Assembly (NCBI RefSeq): GCF_026341125.1
Contig: NZ_JAPEOR010000003.1
Coordinates: 1,178,001 to 1,242,000, forward strand
DNA from: Streptomyces sp. NBC_01142
GTDB lineage: Bacteria > Actinomycetota > Actinomycetes > Streptomycetales > Streptomycetaceae
Direction of reading: 5' to 3'
Length of the DNA: 64,000 bases
In this document: positions 29,000-37,293 of the stretch, one piece after another
Layout of the letters: each line of letters begins with the position of its first letter
How positions within the stretch are numbered: the stretch's first letter is position 1
Made by a program: the position numbers and the translations under genes
Notes under the pieces: generated by a model
What the model saw: only the letters and a program-made list of their open reading frames with translations
Database searches by the model: none
What the model was told of the DNA's origin: nothing

Positions 29000-29056
29000 G
29001 AGCGGGTGTGGACTGCTACTCGTTGCCACTGGTGGCGTAGCAGTCCACACCCGCTC
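29000..29056. repeat. long near-perfect hairpin upstream of the WD40 gene
   Basis: The 20-nt arm at 29000-29019 (GAGCGGGTGTGGAC...) has a perfect inverted copy at 29037-29056. The 17-nt loop itself contains GCCAC-TG-GTGGC. The structure ends 44 bp before ATG 29101. It may be a terminator for the region to the left, an attenuator or 5' structural element for the WD40 gene, or a small mobile-element remnant. Confidence 0.8.
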
Positions 29057-29100
29057 TGGCCGCGGGCTCGTTGTCAGTGTCGGGTCGTAGTCTCGGCGCC

Positions 29101-31839
29101 ATGAGCGAAAGACCGGCGGAAGTCCCGCATGACGTGCATTCCTTGCTGTCGGATCCCAGTCTGCTGCTTGTCGCGGAACCGGCCCGTGTCATCGAGCTGT
29201 TGGACCAGGCAGACGGTCCGCGGAGTCGGGCCGTAGCAGCGGTGTACCGGGCTTCGGCTGAAGTGCACCGTACGGTAGCGCCGGTTCTGCGACGCCAGGT
29301 GCTGGCTCTGGACGCGGCACGGTTGGGTGATGCGGAGTTGGCCGCATGGTTCGGGAGTGCGGACGTGCCGGGGCAGCCCAGTCCGGAGTGGGGTCCGGAC
29401 TGGGCGAGCGGCTCTGCTTCCGACCCTCGGTTCCTGCGTACGTTCGCCGGCCACGGTGCTCCTGTGACGGCGATGACGACGGCGGTTGTCGACGGGCAGC
29501 CGGTCGCCGTTGCGGGAAGCAGGGACGGGGTGGTGCTGGTATGGGACTTGACGACCGGGAGCCTGCGGCATGAGCTGATGACGGGCCGTACCGACCCGGT
29601 GTCGTCGATGCCGGCCGAGTTGCTGTCCCTGGCCGCGGCTCTGGTGGACGGGCGTTCCGTGGCCTTCACCCTGCACGCCGATGGAGCGGTGCGGGTGTGG
29701 GATCTGGAGACAGGCCGTTTCGCGGGTGAACTCGTGGACATCGTGGAGTGCGCGACCGCGGACGGGCGCCGTGTCGTTCTGACCATGGGGCAGGACCGGA
29801 CCTTGCAGGTGTGGGACCTGCTCACCGGGGTCCAGATCAGCACGATTCCCTGGGTCGCGGACATAGGTGTGCTGGGAGGGCGCCGTGTCGCCGTCACCGC
29901 TGCTCCGGACCAACCGGTCCAGGTGTGGGATCTGGTGGCCGACTGCCAGGTCGGTGTGTGTCTGACGGTCATGGATGCCTACCTGGTCGCAGGGCGGCGC
30001 CCCTTCGCTGTGGCTGGGGAGGAAGGCGAGGCGCCGCGCGTGTGGGACCTCATGACCGGTCACCCGCTCGGAGAGGCCGAGCTCGCGGAGCTCGAGTTGT
30101 CTGAAGCGGCGGGCTTGTCAGGCATGGCAGCTCTGACGGCGGTCGACAACCGAGTAGTCGCCGTCGCGCTCGACTATCAGGCCGAACCGGAACTGGTTGG
30201 CAACTGGACCGCCGACCACCGCGACGGGGGTGGGTCCATCCGAAGACGTGAGACGGCGGTCCTGGGGGCGCGCCGAGGGCTGCTCTGTGCGGGAGCCGAT
30301 CAGGCGCTGCGCGTCTGGGACCTGACGACGAGCCCGCAGCGCGTCGACGGCATCCGAGCCATTGGAAGCGTCCCTTCCGGGGACGGGCTGCCGGCTCTGT
30401 CCCCTGACCCGGGCGAGCGTACAGATCTGTGGGACTTGATCGCCGGTCGCAGAAGCGGCCGGATCAGCGCCGGGACCGCGGTAGAAGTCGGGCCCCGGGC
30501 CACTTCTCGGTCCCTGGTGCTGCAGGAGCGGATGGTGTCGCTCGCCGCCGAAAAGGACGGCACGGTCACTGTGCTGGACGCGGTGGAAGGGTGGCCCTCG
30601 GGTCGGCCGCTGACCGGTCACACGGATCGTGTGTGCGCCATGGACACCGTGCACACCGGGCTGGGGACGCTAGCGGTGACCGCGTGCCTCGACCAGACGG
30701 TGCGGGTGTGGGACCTGCTGTCCCGGGAGCAGCAGGGCGATCCCCTCACCGGGCACACCGGCCAAGTGTGGGACCTCGACACCACCGTTGTGGAGGGACG
30801 TCCCGTGGCCATGACCGCGGGCGACGACCACACGGTACGCATGTGGGATCTCACCCAGGCCCACGGTGGCGGCCGACATCGCTCCGGACACACCGGCCCC
30901 GTCGTTGCCCTCGCCACGACGACTCTCGACGGAAGGCCGGCGGTCGTTACCGCGGGCGCCGACAAGACGATACGGACGTGGGACCTGGCCACGGGGCAGC
31001 ACGTCACCGATGCCCGGCGGAGCGAGGCGGCCGTCATGGCGACAGCGGACATTGACGGGCACGCGGTCGTCGTGACCGCCGGCCTGGACTCGACCTTGCA
31101 TGTTCTCGATCCCGTCACCGGTCGAGAGGTTCGCCGGCCGACGCCCAGCCACCACGGCAAAGTCCTGGCCATGGCCACGACAACCCTGGACGGACTGCCC
31201 GTGGCGGTCACGGCGGGGAACGACCGGACCGTGGGAGTGTGGGACCTCAACACCAGCAAGGCCCTGTGCGCGCCTCTCACTGGTCACTCCAGCCGTGTCA
31301 CAGCCGTTGCCACGACAGTTCTGGACGGGCGGCCCGTCGCGGTGACAGGCGGCTGGGACAAGACGGTGCGGCTGTGGGATCTCACCACCGGCCACCAAGT
31401 CGGCGGGCCATTGACCGGCCACACGGACTGGGTGACATCTGTGGCCACCGCGACGCTAGCGGGCGGTCCTGCCGCGATGACCAGGGGGCGGGACGGGACG
31501 GTCCGTCTGTGGGACCTCACCTCTATGGCCCAGGTCGGCTGCCATGAACTCACCGAGTCAGGTGCGAGTGGGGCGATGGCCGTCACCAGGACCGACGACG
31601 GGCGGCTCGTGGCGGTCATCAGCCATGAAAAGACCTTGCAGTTCCTCGACCTGGCTACAGGGCGCAAGGCAACCACCGACTATCTGCTCCCTCTGCCCGT
31701 GCAAGCGCTCGCAGCCACACTGCATGGGCGTCTCGTGGTCGGCTTCGGCCCCGAGGTGGCGGTGCTGCGGCTCCAGGCGTGCGGCGCTGTCGAAGTCGAG
31801 CAGGGTGGTGGCGCCGCGAGCGGAGCCGTACACCCATGA
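29101..31839 (+). CDS. WD40 repeat protein related to STAND-ATPase C-termini
   Basis: 912 residues. Residues ~8-110 are helical (SLLSDPSLLLVAEPARVIEL, RSRAVAAVYRASAEVHRTVA, LRRQVLALDAARLGDAELAA). This resembles the linker that, in large Streptomyces peptidase/ATPase-WD40 proteins, sits between the NTPase and the propeller. From ~120 to the end there are about 16 WD-type blades, each ending in VWDL or a variant (VRVWDLETG, IRTWDLATG, VRLWDLTTG), enough for two propellers. Blades 11-15 keep the best GH-WD pattern. No ATPase, peptidase or membrane part is present, so it is either a stand-alone scaffold or the surviving C-terminal half of a larger protein. No ribosome-binding site precedes the ATG. 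Confidence 0.9.
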   Translation: MSERPAEVPHDVHSLLSDPSLLLVAEPARVIELLDQADGPRSRAVAAVYRASAEVHRTVAPVLRRQVLALDAARLGDAELAAWFGSADVPGQPSPEWGPDWASGSASDPRFLRTFAGHGAPVTAMTTAVVDGQPVAVAGSRDGVVLVWDLTTGSLRHELMTGRTDPVSSMPAELLSLAAALVDGRSVAFTLHADGAVRVWDLETGRFAGELVDIVECATADGRRVVLTMGQDRTLQVWDLLTGVQISTIPWVADIGVLGGRRVAVTAAPDQPVQVWDLVADCQVGVCLTVMDAYLVAGRRPFAVAGEEGEAPRVWDLMTGHPLGEAELAELELSEAAGLSGMAALTAVDNRVVAVALDYQAEPELVGNWTADHRDGGGSIRRRETAVLGARRGLLCAGADQALRVWDLTTSPQRVDGIRAIGSVPSGDGLPALSPDPGERTDLWDLIAGRRSGRISAGTAVEVGPRATSRSLVLQERMVSLAAEKDGTVTVLDAVEGWPSGRPLTGHTDRVCAMDTVHTGLGTLAVTACLDQTVRVWDLLSREQQGDPLTGHTGQVWDLDTTVVEGRPVAMTAGDDHTVRMWDLTQAHGGGRHRSGHTGPVVALATTTLDGRPAVVTAGADKTIRTWDLATGQHVTDARRSEAAVMATADIDGHAVVVTAGLDSTLHVLDPVTGREVRRPTPSHHGKVLAMATTTLDGLPVAVTAGNDRTVGVWDLNTSKALCAPLTGHSSRVTAVATTVLDGRPVAVTGGWDKTVRLWDLTTGHQVGGPLTGHTDWVTSVATATLAGGPAAMTRGRDGTVRLWDLTSMAQVGCHELTESGASGAMAVTRTDDGRLVAVISHEKTLQFLDLATGRKATTDYLLPLPVQALAATLHGRLVVGFGPEVAVLRLQACGAVEVEQGGGAASGAVHP

Positions 31840-31899
31840 GGATCCGGGTTGTTTCCTCTACATGTTGTCGAATACCCGACGGATGGACGACAGCCCGCC

Positions 31900-32365
31900 G
31901 AGCCCTTGCCTCCCCACCCATGCCGCGACCTTGGCGGCTGCGCGCCCACCGGCCTGTCGGGCAGTCGGCCGAACCGGGCTCGAGGCGGCTCCGCCAAGCG
32001 GGGTGCCCATGATGACGCAGCCCCTCCAGGTAGGGGAGGGTGCGGGCGCGTACGGCCTGCTCCAGTCCCGCATCGCCGACGTTCACGTTGCTGACGAACT
32101 CGCTGGCAACCGCGCCCGGCTCGACCACGGTGACGGCCATGCCGACCGTCGCCGCAACCGGCGCGAGGGACTGCATGAAGCTTCGACCACGAACTTGGCC
32201 GCGCGGTACGCCTCGTTGAACGGGCAGGCCACCACGACGCCCACGCTGGTCACGGTCACCACCCGGCCCTTGCTCGCCCGGAGCAGGGGCAGGGCGGTCT
32301 TGGTGACGTTCAGGACCCCGAAGAAATTGACCTCCATGACGGCCAGCTGCGAGGCGTGGACGCTC
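31900..32365 (-). pseudogene. short-chain dehydrogenase relic
   Basis: Minus strand: VMEVNFFGVLNVTKTALPLL, RASKGRVVTVTSVGVV, PFNEAYRAAKFVVEA gives the SDR core with the catalytic Ser and the Tyr-x3-Lys (YRAAK). After a frameshift near 32170 another frame reads SLAPVAATVGMAVTVVEPGA, VASEFVSN. The nucleotide-binding N-terminus is absent and replaced by a ROK fragment. Confidence 0.75.
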
Positions 32366-32580
32366 ACCGGCCCAGGGTGAGCGGCTGGAGGTGTCGGCGC
32401 ATGGCTTCGAGCAGGATGTCTCCGGTGAGTGACGCCCGCCTCCGATGACGATCCGGCTCGGGTCGAGCAGAAGCACCAGCGCGGCGAGTCCAGGTGCAGG
32501 TGCAGGTGCCGCGCGGTCGGGTAGCGCCCCGGTGAACAGCTGTGTCGCCGACTGCAGATCACGGGACCGTCGCCCGAAGT
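32366..32580 (-). pseudogene. ROK-family protein 3' relic
   Basis: Minus strand: LAALVLLLDPSRIVIGGG and, after a frameshift, VSLTGDILLEAMRRHLQPLT match the C-terminal end of ROK regulators or sugar kinases. It joins directly to the SDR relic, so two broken genes are fused here. Confidence 0.6.
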
Positions 32581-32626
32581 GATTGCTGAACTCGTCGCCG
32601 AGGCTGAGCTCTCGGCGTCGCCGGTG

Positions 32627-33058
32627 TCAGCATGCCGGGCGGGCCGGGGCCTGCGGCAGGTGGGGGACTGCTATCTCGAACCAGACGGCTTTCCCGGTCC
32701 CTGTGACCGTGCTGCCCCAGTCGGCCGCCAGCGAGGCGACCAGCATCAGGCCCCGGCCGCTTTCTGCGTACAGTGCGTCGCCGCGCGGCGCGGGCAGTGC
32801 GGGAGCCGTGTCGGTCACCTCGATGCGCAGCCGTGAACCGGTCGACAGGACCGTGACGGCGCATGGTCCAGTGGTGTGCCGTACCGCGTTGGCGATGACC
32901 TCGCTGGACAGCAGAGCGAGCTCTTCGAGTGTCTCGTCGGGCAGTTGCAGATCCCAGGCGCGTACCACGGACAGCACCAGCCGGCGGGCTTTCGGTACCG
33001 CTTGTTCCTCCGCGGCGACCGGGAAGCTGCGGCTGCGTGGCGGTCTCATGTGGCGCAT
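32627..33058 (-). CDS. RsbW-like ATP-binding protein (HATPase_c)
   Basis: 143 residues from ATG 33058 (AAGGAC upstream), or 140 from ATG 33049. GHKL ATPase motifs: N-box LLSSEVIANAVRHTTGPC, G1 region RIEVTDTAPALP, and ESGRGLMLVASLAADWG. This is the fold of anti-sigma/serine kinase RsbW-type proteins, abundant as orphans in Streptomyces, where they bind sigma or anti-anti-sigma partners. No partner gene is adjacent, so its target is unknown. Bases 33059-33261 hold nothing else. Confidence 0.88.
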   Translation of the reverse strand: MRHMRPPRSRSFPVAAEEQAVPKARRLVLSVVRAWDLQLPDETLEELALLSSEVIANAVRHTTGPCAVTVLSTGSRLRIEVTDTAPALPAPRGDALYAESGRGLMLVASLAADWGSTVTGTGKAVWFEIAVPHLPQAPARPAC

Positions 33059-33261
33059 GGTCAGAGTCCTTGACGGGAGGGCGGCAGCGGCCCGGCTCGG
33101 ATCGCAGGGGAACGCCGACGTCCCGGGGAAGTGGATCGGGGGAGAGGGCCGGGCCGCCTTGTGCCGGGACATGGGGCGGCCGGTTCGAGGGGGTGGTGCC
33201 GGTCCGGTTGCTTGATGCACCGGACCGGCCGCCTGCCTGTGAGGAGGTGCTCAGTGGTGCC

Positions 33262-34260
33262 TCAGGACTTCTTGGCCAGTGCCTTCAGCGCGCTTTCGGC
33301 GCCAGGGTTCAGCGGTACGGGGGCCACTTGGTCCGCCTGGCCGGGCTGGATCTCCGTCGCGGCCGCGTTCACCTTCTCCAGGTCGCTCTTCTTCTCGTAG
33401 ATCAGGTTGACGATCTTCGCGGCGAGGTCTGGGTCGAAGCCCTTCTTGACCAGCAGTACGTTGGGCACCACGATCGTGGGCACGGCCTGTGGCTGTTTGT
33501 ATGCGGACGCAGGGATGGAGCCCTTCTGGTAGATGCCGCCGTACTGCTGGTTCAGAGCGGGCAGTTGCGCGGTGACGTCGAGGAAGCGGACGTCGTCCTT
33601 CAGGCTGGTGACGAGGTCGGTGATGCCGCCGGTGGGCAGCCCTCCGGACCAGACGAGCGCGTCGATCCTGCTGTCCTTCATGGCATCCACTGATTCCGGC
33701 AGGGCGAGACGTTCCGCCGAGACGTCCTTGGCGGGGTCCAGCCCGGCGGCTGTCAGCAGCCGTCTGGCGATCACTTCCGTGCCGGAGTTGGGGGCGCCGG
33801 TGGAGACTCTCTTGCCCTTCATGTCCTGAAGGGACTTGATGCCCGAGTCGGCCCGGACCAGTACTTGGGTGTAGTTGGGGTACAGGCGGGTGAGGGCTTC
33901 GACGGCCTGCGGCTTGTCGAAGCTTCCCTTGCCCTCGGCGGCATCGCCCGCGGTGTCCAGCAGGGAGAACGCGAGGTCGTAGCTGCCGGCCTCGAGGCCC
34001 TGGATGTTCTGTACGGATGCGCCGGTGGTGGCGGCGGTGGCCCGGTATCCGTCGACGTTGTCCGAGATCAGTTCCGCGAGTCCGCCCCCGATCTGGTAGT
34101 AGACGCCTGTGGTGGGCCCGGTGGCGATGGTGAGCCGACCTCCATTCCCGCCTCCCGCGTCTCCGTTGTCGTTCTGCTTCCCGCCGCCGCAGGCGGTCGC
34201 GGCGAGTGCCACGACAAGAGCGGAGGCTGCCAGGCGCGCGGCGTGCATTCGGTGCTTCAT
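33262..34260 (-). CDS. TAXI-family TRAP transporter substrate-binding lipoprotein
   Basis: 332 residues from ATG 34260. A lipoprotein signal (MKHRMHAARLAASALVVALA then lipobox ATACGGG) precedes a type II periplasmic-binding fold with TAXI hallmarks: LTIATGPTTGVYYQIGGGLA, ATTGASVQNIQGLEAGSYDL, GKRVSTGAPNSGTEVIARRL, LVWSGGLPTGGITDL. It would capture an organic acid such as glutamate or a dicarboxylate outside the membrane and deliver it to the permease. Its ATG overlaps the permease stop codon as ATGA, so the two genes are translationally coupled. Confidence 0.95.
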   Translation of the reverse strand: MKHRMHAARLAASALVVALAATACGGGKQNDNGDAGGGNGGRLTIATGPTTGVYYQIGGGLAELISDNVDGYRATAATTGASVQNIQGLEAGSYDLAFSLLDTAGDAAEGKGSFDKPQAVEALTRLYPNYTQVLVRADSGIKSLQDMKGKRVSTGAPNSGTEVIARRLLTAAGLDPAKDVSAERLALPESVDAMKDSRIDALVWSGGLPTGGITDLVTSLKDDVRFLDVTAQLPALNQQYGGIYQKGSIPASAYKQPQAVPTIVVPNVLLVKKGFDPDLAAKIVNLIYEKKSDLEKVNAAATEIQPGQADQVAPVPLNPGAESALKALAKKS

Positions 34261-36353
34261 GAGGGGAGGTGTCCTTCCGTGACGGCTTCCGCTTGACGGC
34301 CCTGATCTGCGATGCGGACCGCAGGGGCGTGCTGCCTGCGGCGCACCAGGCGCACGCCGACGGCGAGTACGAGGGCGATGAGCCCCGCGGCGATCGCGGC
34401 GGGTTCGAGGTAGAGGAGGCAGAGTGCTGCGACGACGCACAGCGCGCGTTCCCATGGCCCTGCCGGGCCGAGCAGCCGGCCGCCGGTGGCCGCGGCCAGC
34501 GCGGCGACCGCGATGGCGGAGACCGCGGTCGTCCATAGGACGCCGGGCAGGCTTCCCGTGCCCAGCAGTTGGGAGCCGTTGTCGGTGAGTACGAAGGCGA
34601 ACGGCACCAGGAACGCGGGCAGCGAGTACTTCCAGGTCGCGACCATGGTGCGCATCGGGTTGCCGCCGGTGATGGCGGCCGCGGCGGCCGCCGCGAGCGC
34701 TGTCGGCGGGCTCACCTCGGACAGCACGGCGTAGTAGAAGATGAACATGTACGCCTCGGGGGTGGTCACCCCGAGAGAGAGCAGCGCGGGCGCGATGATG
34801 ACCGCGGCGATGATGAACGAGGCGGTGACCGGGACAGCGAGCCCCAGCACGGACACCGCGACCGCCGCGAAGAGCACGGTCAGCACCAGTTCCACGGTCG
34901 GGTTGTCACCGAACACGCCGGCCGCGTCGACGATGACCGAGGCCAGGTTCAGGCCCAGGCCGGTCTGGGTGACGACGGCGACGATGACGCCCGCCGCGGC
35001 ACAGGTGGCGACGACCGGAAGAACCGACCTGCTGCCCTCGGCGAGCGCCGTGTACAGGCGCCGCGGCGTCATCCGGTGCCGGGCATCGAGGAACGACAGC
35101 AGGAACTGCAGGGCTGTGGCGTAGACCACCGCCCTGAACGGGGGCAGTCCCATCGCCATGAAGCCGACGATCATGAAAAGGGACAGGAAGTGGTAGCCGA
35201 AGCGGCCCAGCAGCTTCAGCGCCGAGGTGTGCTCCTCGTCCACCAGCGGCCGCGCCTGGTGTTTGCGGGCGTCGATCTCCACCGCGAGGAGGATGCCCAG
35301 GTAGTACAGCAGCGTGGGCACCAGGGCGTACAGCAGGACGGTCAGGTAGCTCGCCTTGAGGTACTCGGCGATGATGAATGCCGCCGCGCCCAGCGTGGGC
35401 GGGGAGAGGATCGCTCCGATCCCGGCGGCTGCCAGCACCCCGCCGCCCTGCTCCTTGCTGTAGCCGGCCCGGCGCAGCACGGGCCAGGCGACCGATCCCA
35501 GGCTGACCGCCGTGGCGGTGCCGGAGCCCGACACGGTGCCGAGCAGGAATCCCGCGGCCGTCACGGTGCGCCCGGGGGCGCTGCGGGAGCCTCGGAAAGC
35601 CGCGAACGACAGGTCGATGAAGAACTTGCCGGCCCCGGAGATGTCGAGCACGGCGCCGAAGATGGTGAACAGCACGATGTAGGTGGCGGCCACGTTCAGC
35701 GGCACGCCGTAGACGCCGTCGGTGCTCATGAAGAAGTGGGCGGCGATCGCGTCGACGTCGAAGCCGCCGTGCGCCAGCGACCACTGGTAGGGGAGCAGCC
35801 CGCCGTAGTACGCGTAGAGCAGGAATGCCGCGCAGAACGCCGGGAGCACCCAGCCGGTGGTCCGCCGGCACGCCTCCAGGACCACCAGGATCATGGCGAC
35901 CCCCATGACCACGTCGAGGGACGTGGGCAGCTGACGCCGCTCGATGAAGGCGTCGAACTCCAGCAGCGGGTAGACGCACACGGCGACGGCGAAGGCGGCG
36001 AGAAGCCAGTCGAACCAGCCGGGGTTGTCGTGACGCGCGGCCTTGGCCGCTGCCGCGCCGCCGCCCCGGCGCCATGGCAGCAGCAGTGCCGGCACCCGCA
36101 CCGTTCCGCGGTGGGTCAGGAAGATCAGCGGCAGCGTCGAGGCGAGGAAGAGCGTGAGGTAGTACTGGCTGCCCTTGGCGACCGGGAAGAAGATCGCATA
36201 CAGCACGAAGACCGACAGTGCGGCGCACACCACGGACACAGCCGCGGACACCGCGGGGGAGAGTTTGCGGGCCGGCCGCTCCTGGTCGAACTCGGCCACC
36301 AGCTCGTCGGCTGTTCGCTGCCCTGGTTCGGACGGTGATTTCACCATGCTCAT
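34257..36353 (-). CDS. TRAP transporter permease, fused 4TM/12TM type
   Basis: 698 residues with ribosome-binding site GAGGAG before ATG 36353. It fuses the small (DctQ-like) and large (DctM-like) TRAP membrane subunits, as is usual for TAXI systems. About 16-18 hydrophobic helices are visible. The large-subunit signature region includes FLLGTVSGSGTATAVSLGSV, GILAAAGIGAILSPPTLGAA-type text (here GVLAAAGIGAILSPPTLGAA) and YYAVLSEVSPPTALAAAAAA. TRAP systems are driven by an ion gradient and need no ATP. It is co-transcribed with the downstream TAXI lipoprotein gene and divergent from a two-component system. Confidence 0.95.
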   Translation of the reverse strand: MSMVKSPSEPGQRTADELVAEFDQERPARKLSPAVSAAVSVVCAALSVFVLYAIFFPVAKGSQYYLTLFLASTLPLIFLTHRGTVRVPALLLPWRRGGGAAAAKAARHDNPGWFDWLLAAFAVAVCVYPLLEFDAFIERRQLPTSLDVVMGVAMILVVLEACRRTTGWVLPAFCAAFLLYAYYGGLLPYQWSLAHGGFDVDAIAAHFFMSTDGVYGVPLNVAATYIVLFTIFGAVLDISGAGKFFIDLSFAAFRGSRSAPGRTVTAAGFLLGTVSGSGTATAVSLGSVAWPVLRRAGYSKEQGGGVLAAAGIGAILSPPTLGAAAFIIAEYLKASYLTVLLYALVPTLLYYLGILLAVEIDARKHQARPLVDEEHTSALKLLGRFGYHFLSLFMIVGFMAMGLPPFRAVVYATALQFLLSFLDARHRMTPRRLYTALAEGSRSVLPVVATCAAAGVIVAVVTQTGLGLNLASVIVDAAGVFGDNPTVELVLTVLFAAVAVSVLGLAVPVTASFIIAAVIIAPALLSLGVTTPEAYMFIFYYAVLSEVSPPTALAAAAAAAITGGNPMRTMVATWKYSLPAFLVPFAFVLTDNGSQLLGTGSLPGVLWTTAVSAIAVAALAAATGGRLLGPAGPWERALCVVAALCLLYLEPAAIAAGLIALVLAVGVRLVRRRQHAPAVRIADQGRQAEAVTEGHLPS

Positions 36354-36575
36354 GAGGGCCTCCTCGGACTGGGCGCTGCGGTGTGCTGTGCCTCAGACCG
36401 TTGCAGCCGTCACAAGAAGGCAACAGAGAACGTCTGCGCTCTTAACGTAGGTTTAGGATTCAGTGATCCGGATCACTTCTACGCTCGTCCCGATGGCTGA
36501 GACCTGTATTGCCCTGCATACGTGCTCCCCCCCCGGGGACGCAGGAGCGGGCGAGCGAAGCACCGGGAGGCTGCG

Positions 36576-37286
36576 TTGCGCATATTGGTCGTCGAGGACG
36601 ACAACCGTGTCGCCGAAGCCCTGTCCGGCGCCCTGCGCCGCAACGGGTACGAAGTGCAGCGCGCCGCCAGCGCCGCCCAGGCCCTGTCCGCGCCGCCGGT
36701 CGACCTCGTCCTGCTGGACCTGGGCCTGCCGGACCGGGACGGAATCGAGGTCTGCCGGGAGCTGCGGGCCCGCGGCGGCGTCCCTGTGATCGCGGTGACG
36801 GCCCGGGGAGGCGAGCCCGACCGGGTCCGCGGGCTGCGCAGCGGCGCGGACGACTACGTGGTGAAACCCTTCGGCACCGCGGAGCTGCTCGCCCGGATCG
36901 AGGCGGTGCTCCGGCGCAGCATGGGCCAGCGTGCACACGAGGACCGGCTCCTCACCCTCGACGGCCTCGAGATCGACCTCGCACGGCGCACGGTCGCCGT
37001 GGACGGGAAGCCCGTGCCCCTGACCCGCAAGGAGTACGACGTCCTGGCCGTGCTGGTGCGCGCCGGCGGCGCGGCGGTTGCCCGGGACCGCATCCTGGTC
37101 GAGGTGTGGCAGTCGACGTACGACGGGATGTCACGCACGCTCGACGTTCACGTGGCCACCCTGCGTGGCAAACTGGGGCGCACGGGATGCCTCGTGCGGA
37201 CCGTCCGCGGCTTCGGATACCGCATCGCCGTCGCAGACGCCGCGGCGTCGGATACCGCCCCGCCGCCCGCGGCGGCCGGCTGCTGA
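36576..37286 (+). CDS. OmpR/PhoB-type response regulator
   Basis: 236 residues from TTG 36576, chosen because GGGAGG lies 5 bp upstream and the receiver domain starts there (LRILVVEDDNRVAEALSGAL). Phosphoacceptor Asp48 is in VDLVLLDLGLPDRDG, and the conserved Lys is in DDYVVKPFG. The winged helix covers residues ~130-225 (LTRKEYDVLAVLVRAGG, SRTLDVHVATLRGKLG, VRTVRGFGYRI). It is divergent from the TRAP permease (222 bp apart) and followed after 7 bp by its kinase, so control of the transporter is the natural inference. Confidence 0.95.
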   Translation: MRILVVEDDNRVAEALSGALRRNGYEVQRAASAAQALSAPPVDLVLLDLGLPDRDGIEVCRELRARGGVPVIAVTARGGEPDRVRGLRSGADDYVVKPFGTAELLARIEAVLRRSMGQRAHEDRLLTLDGLEIDLARRTVAVDGKPVPLTRKEYDVLAVLVRAGGAAVARDRILVEVWQSTYDGMSRTLDVHVATLRGKLGRTGCLVRTVRGFGYRIAVADAAASDTAPPPAAAGC

Positions 37287-37293
37287 GCACGCG

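Noticed and set aside
32366..32580. A fused ROK-SDR protein as a novel architecture
   Set aside because: Both parts need frameshifts and each lacks its start or end, so this is a junction of two relics and not a fusion protein.
34569..36338. A very long plus-strand open frame opposite the TRAP permease
   Set aside because: It is antisense to a clear membrane protein, its composition is Arg/Gly/Glu/Gln-rich shadow coding, and it has no start signal or family features.
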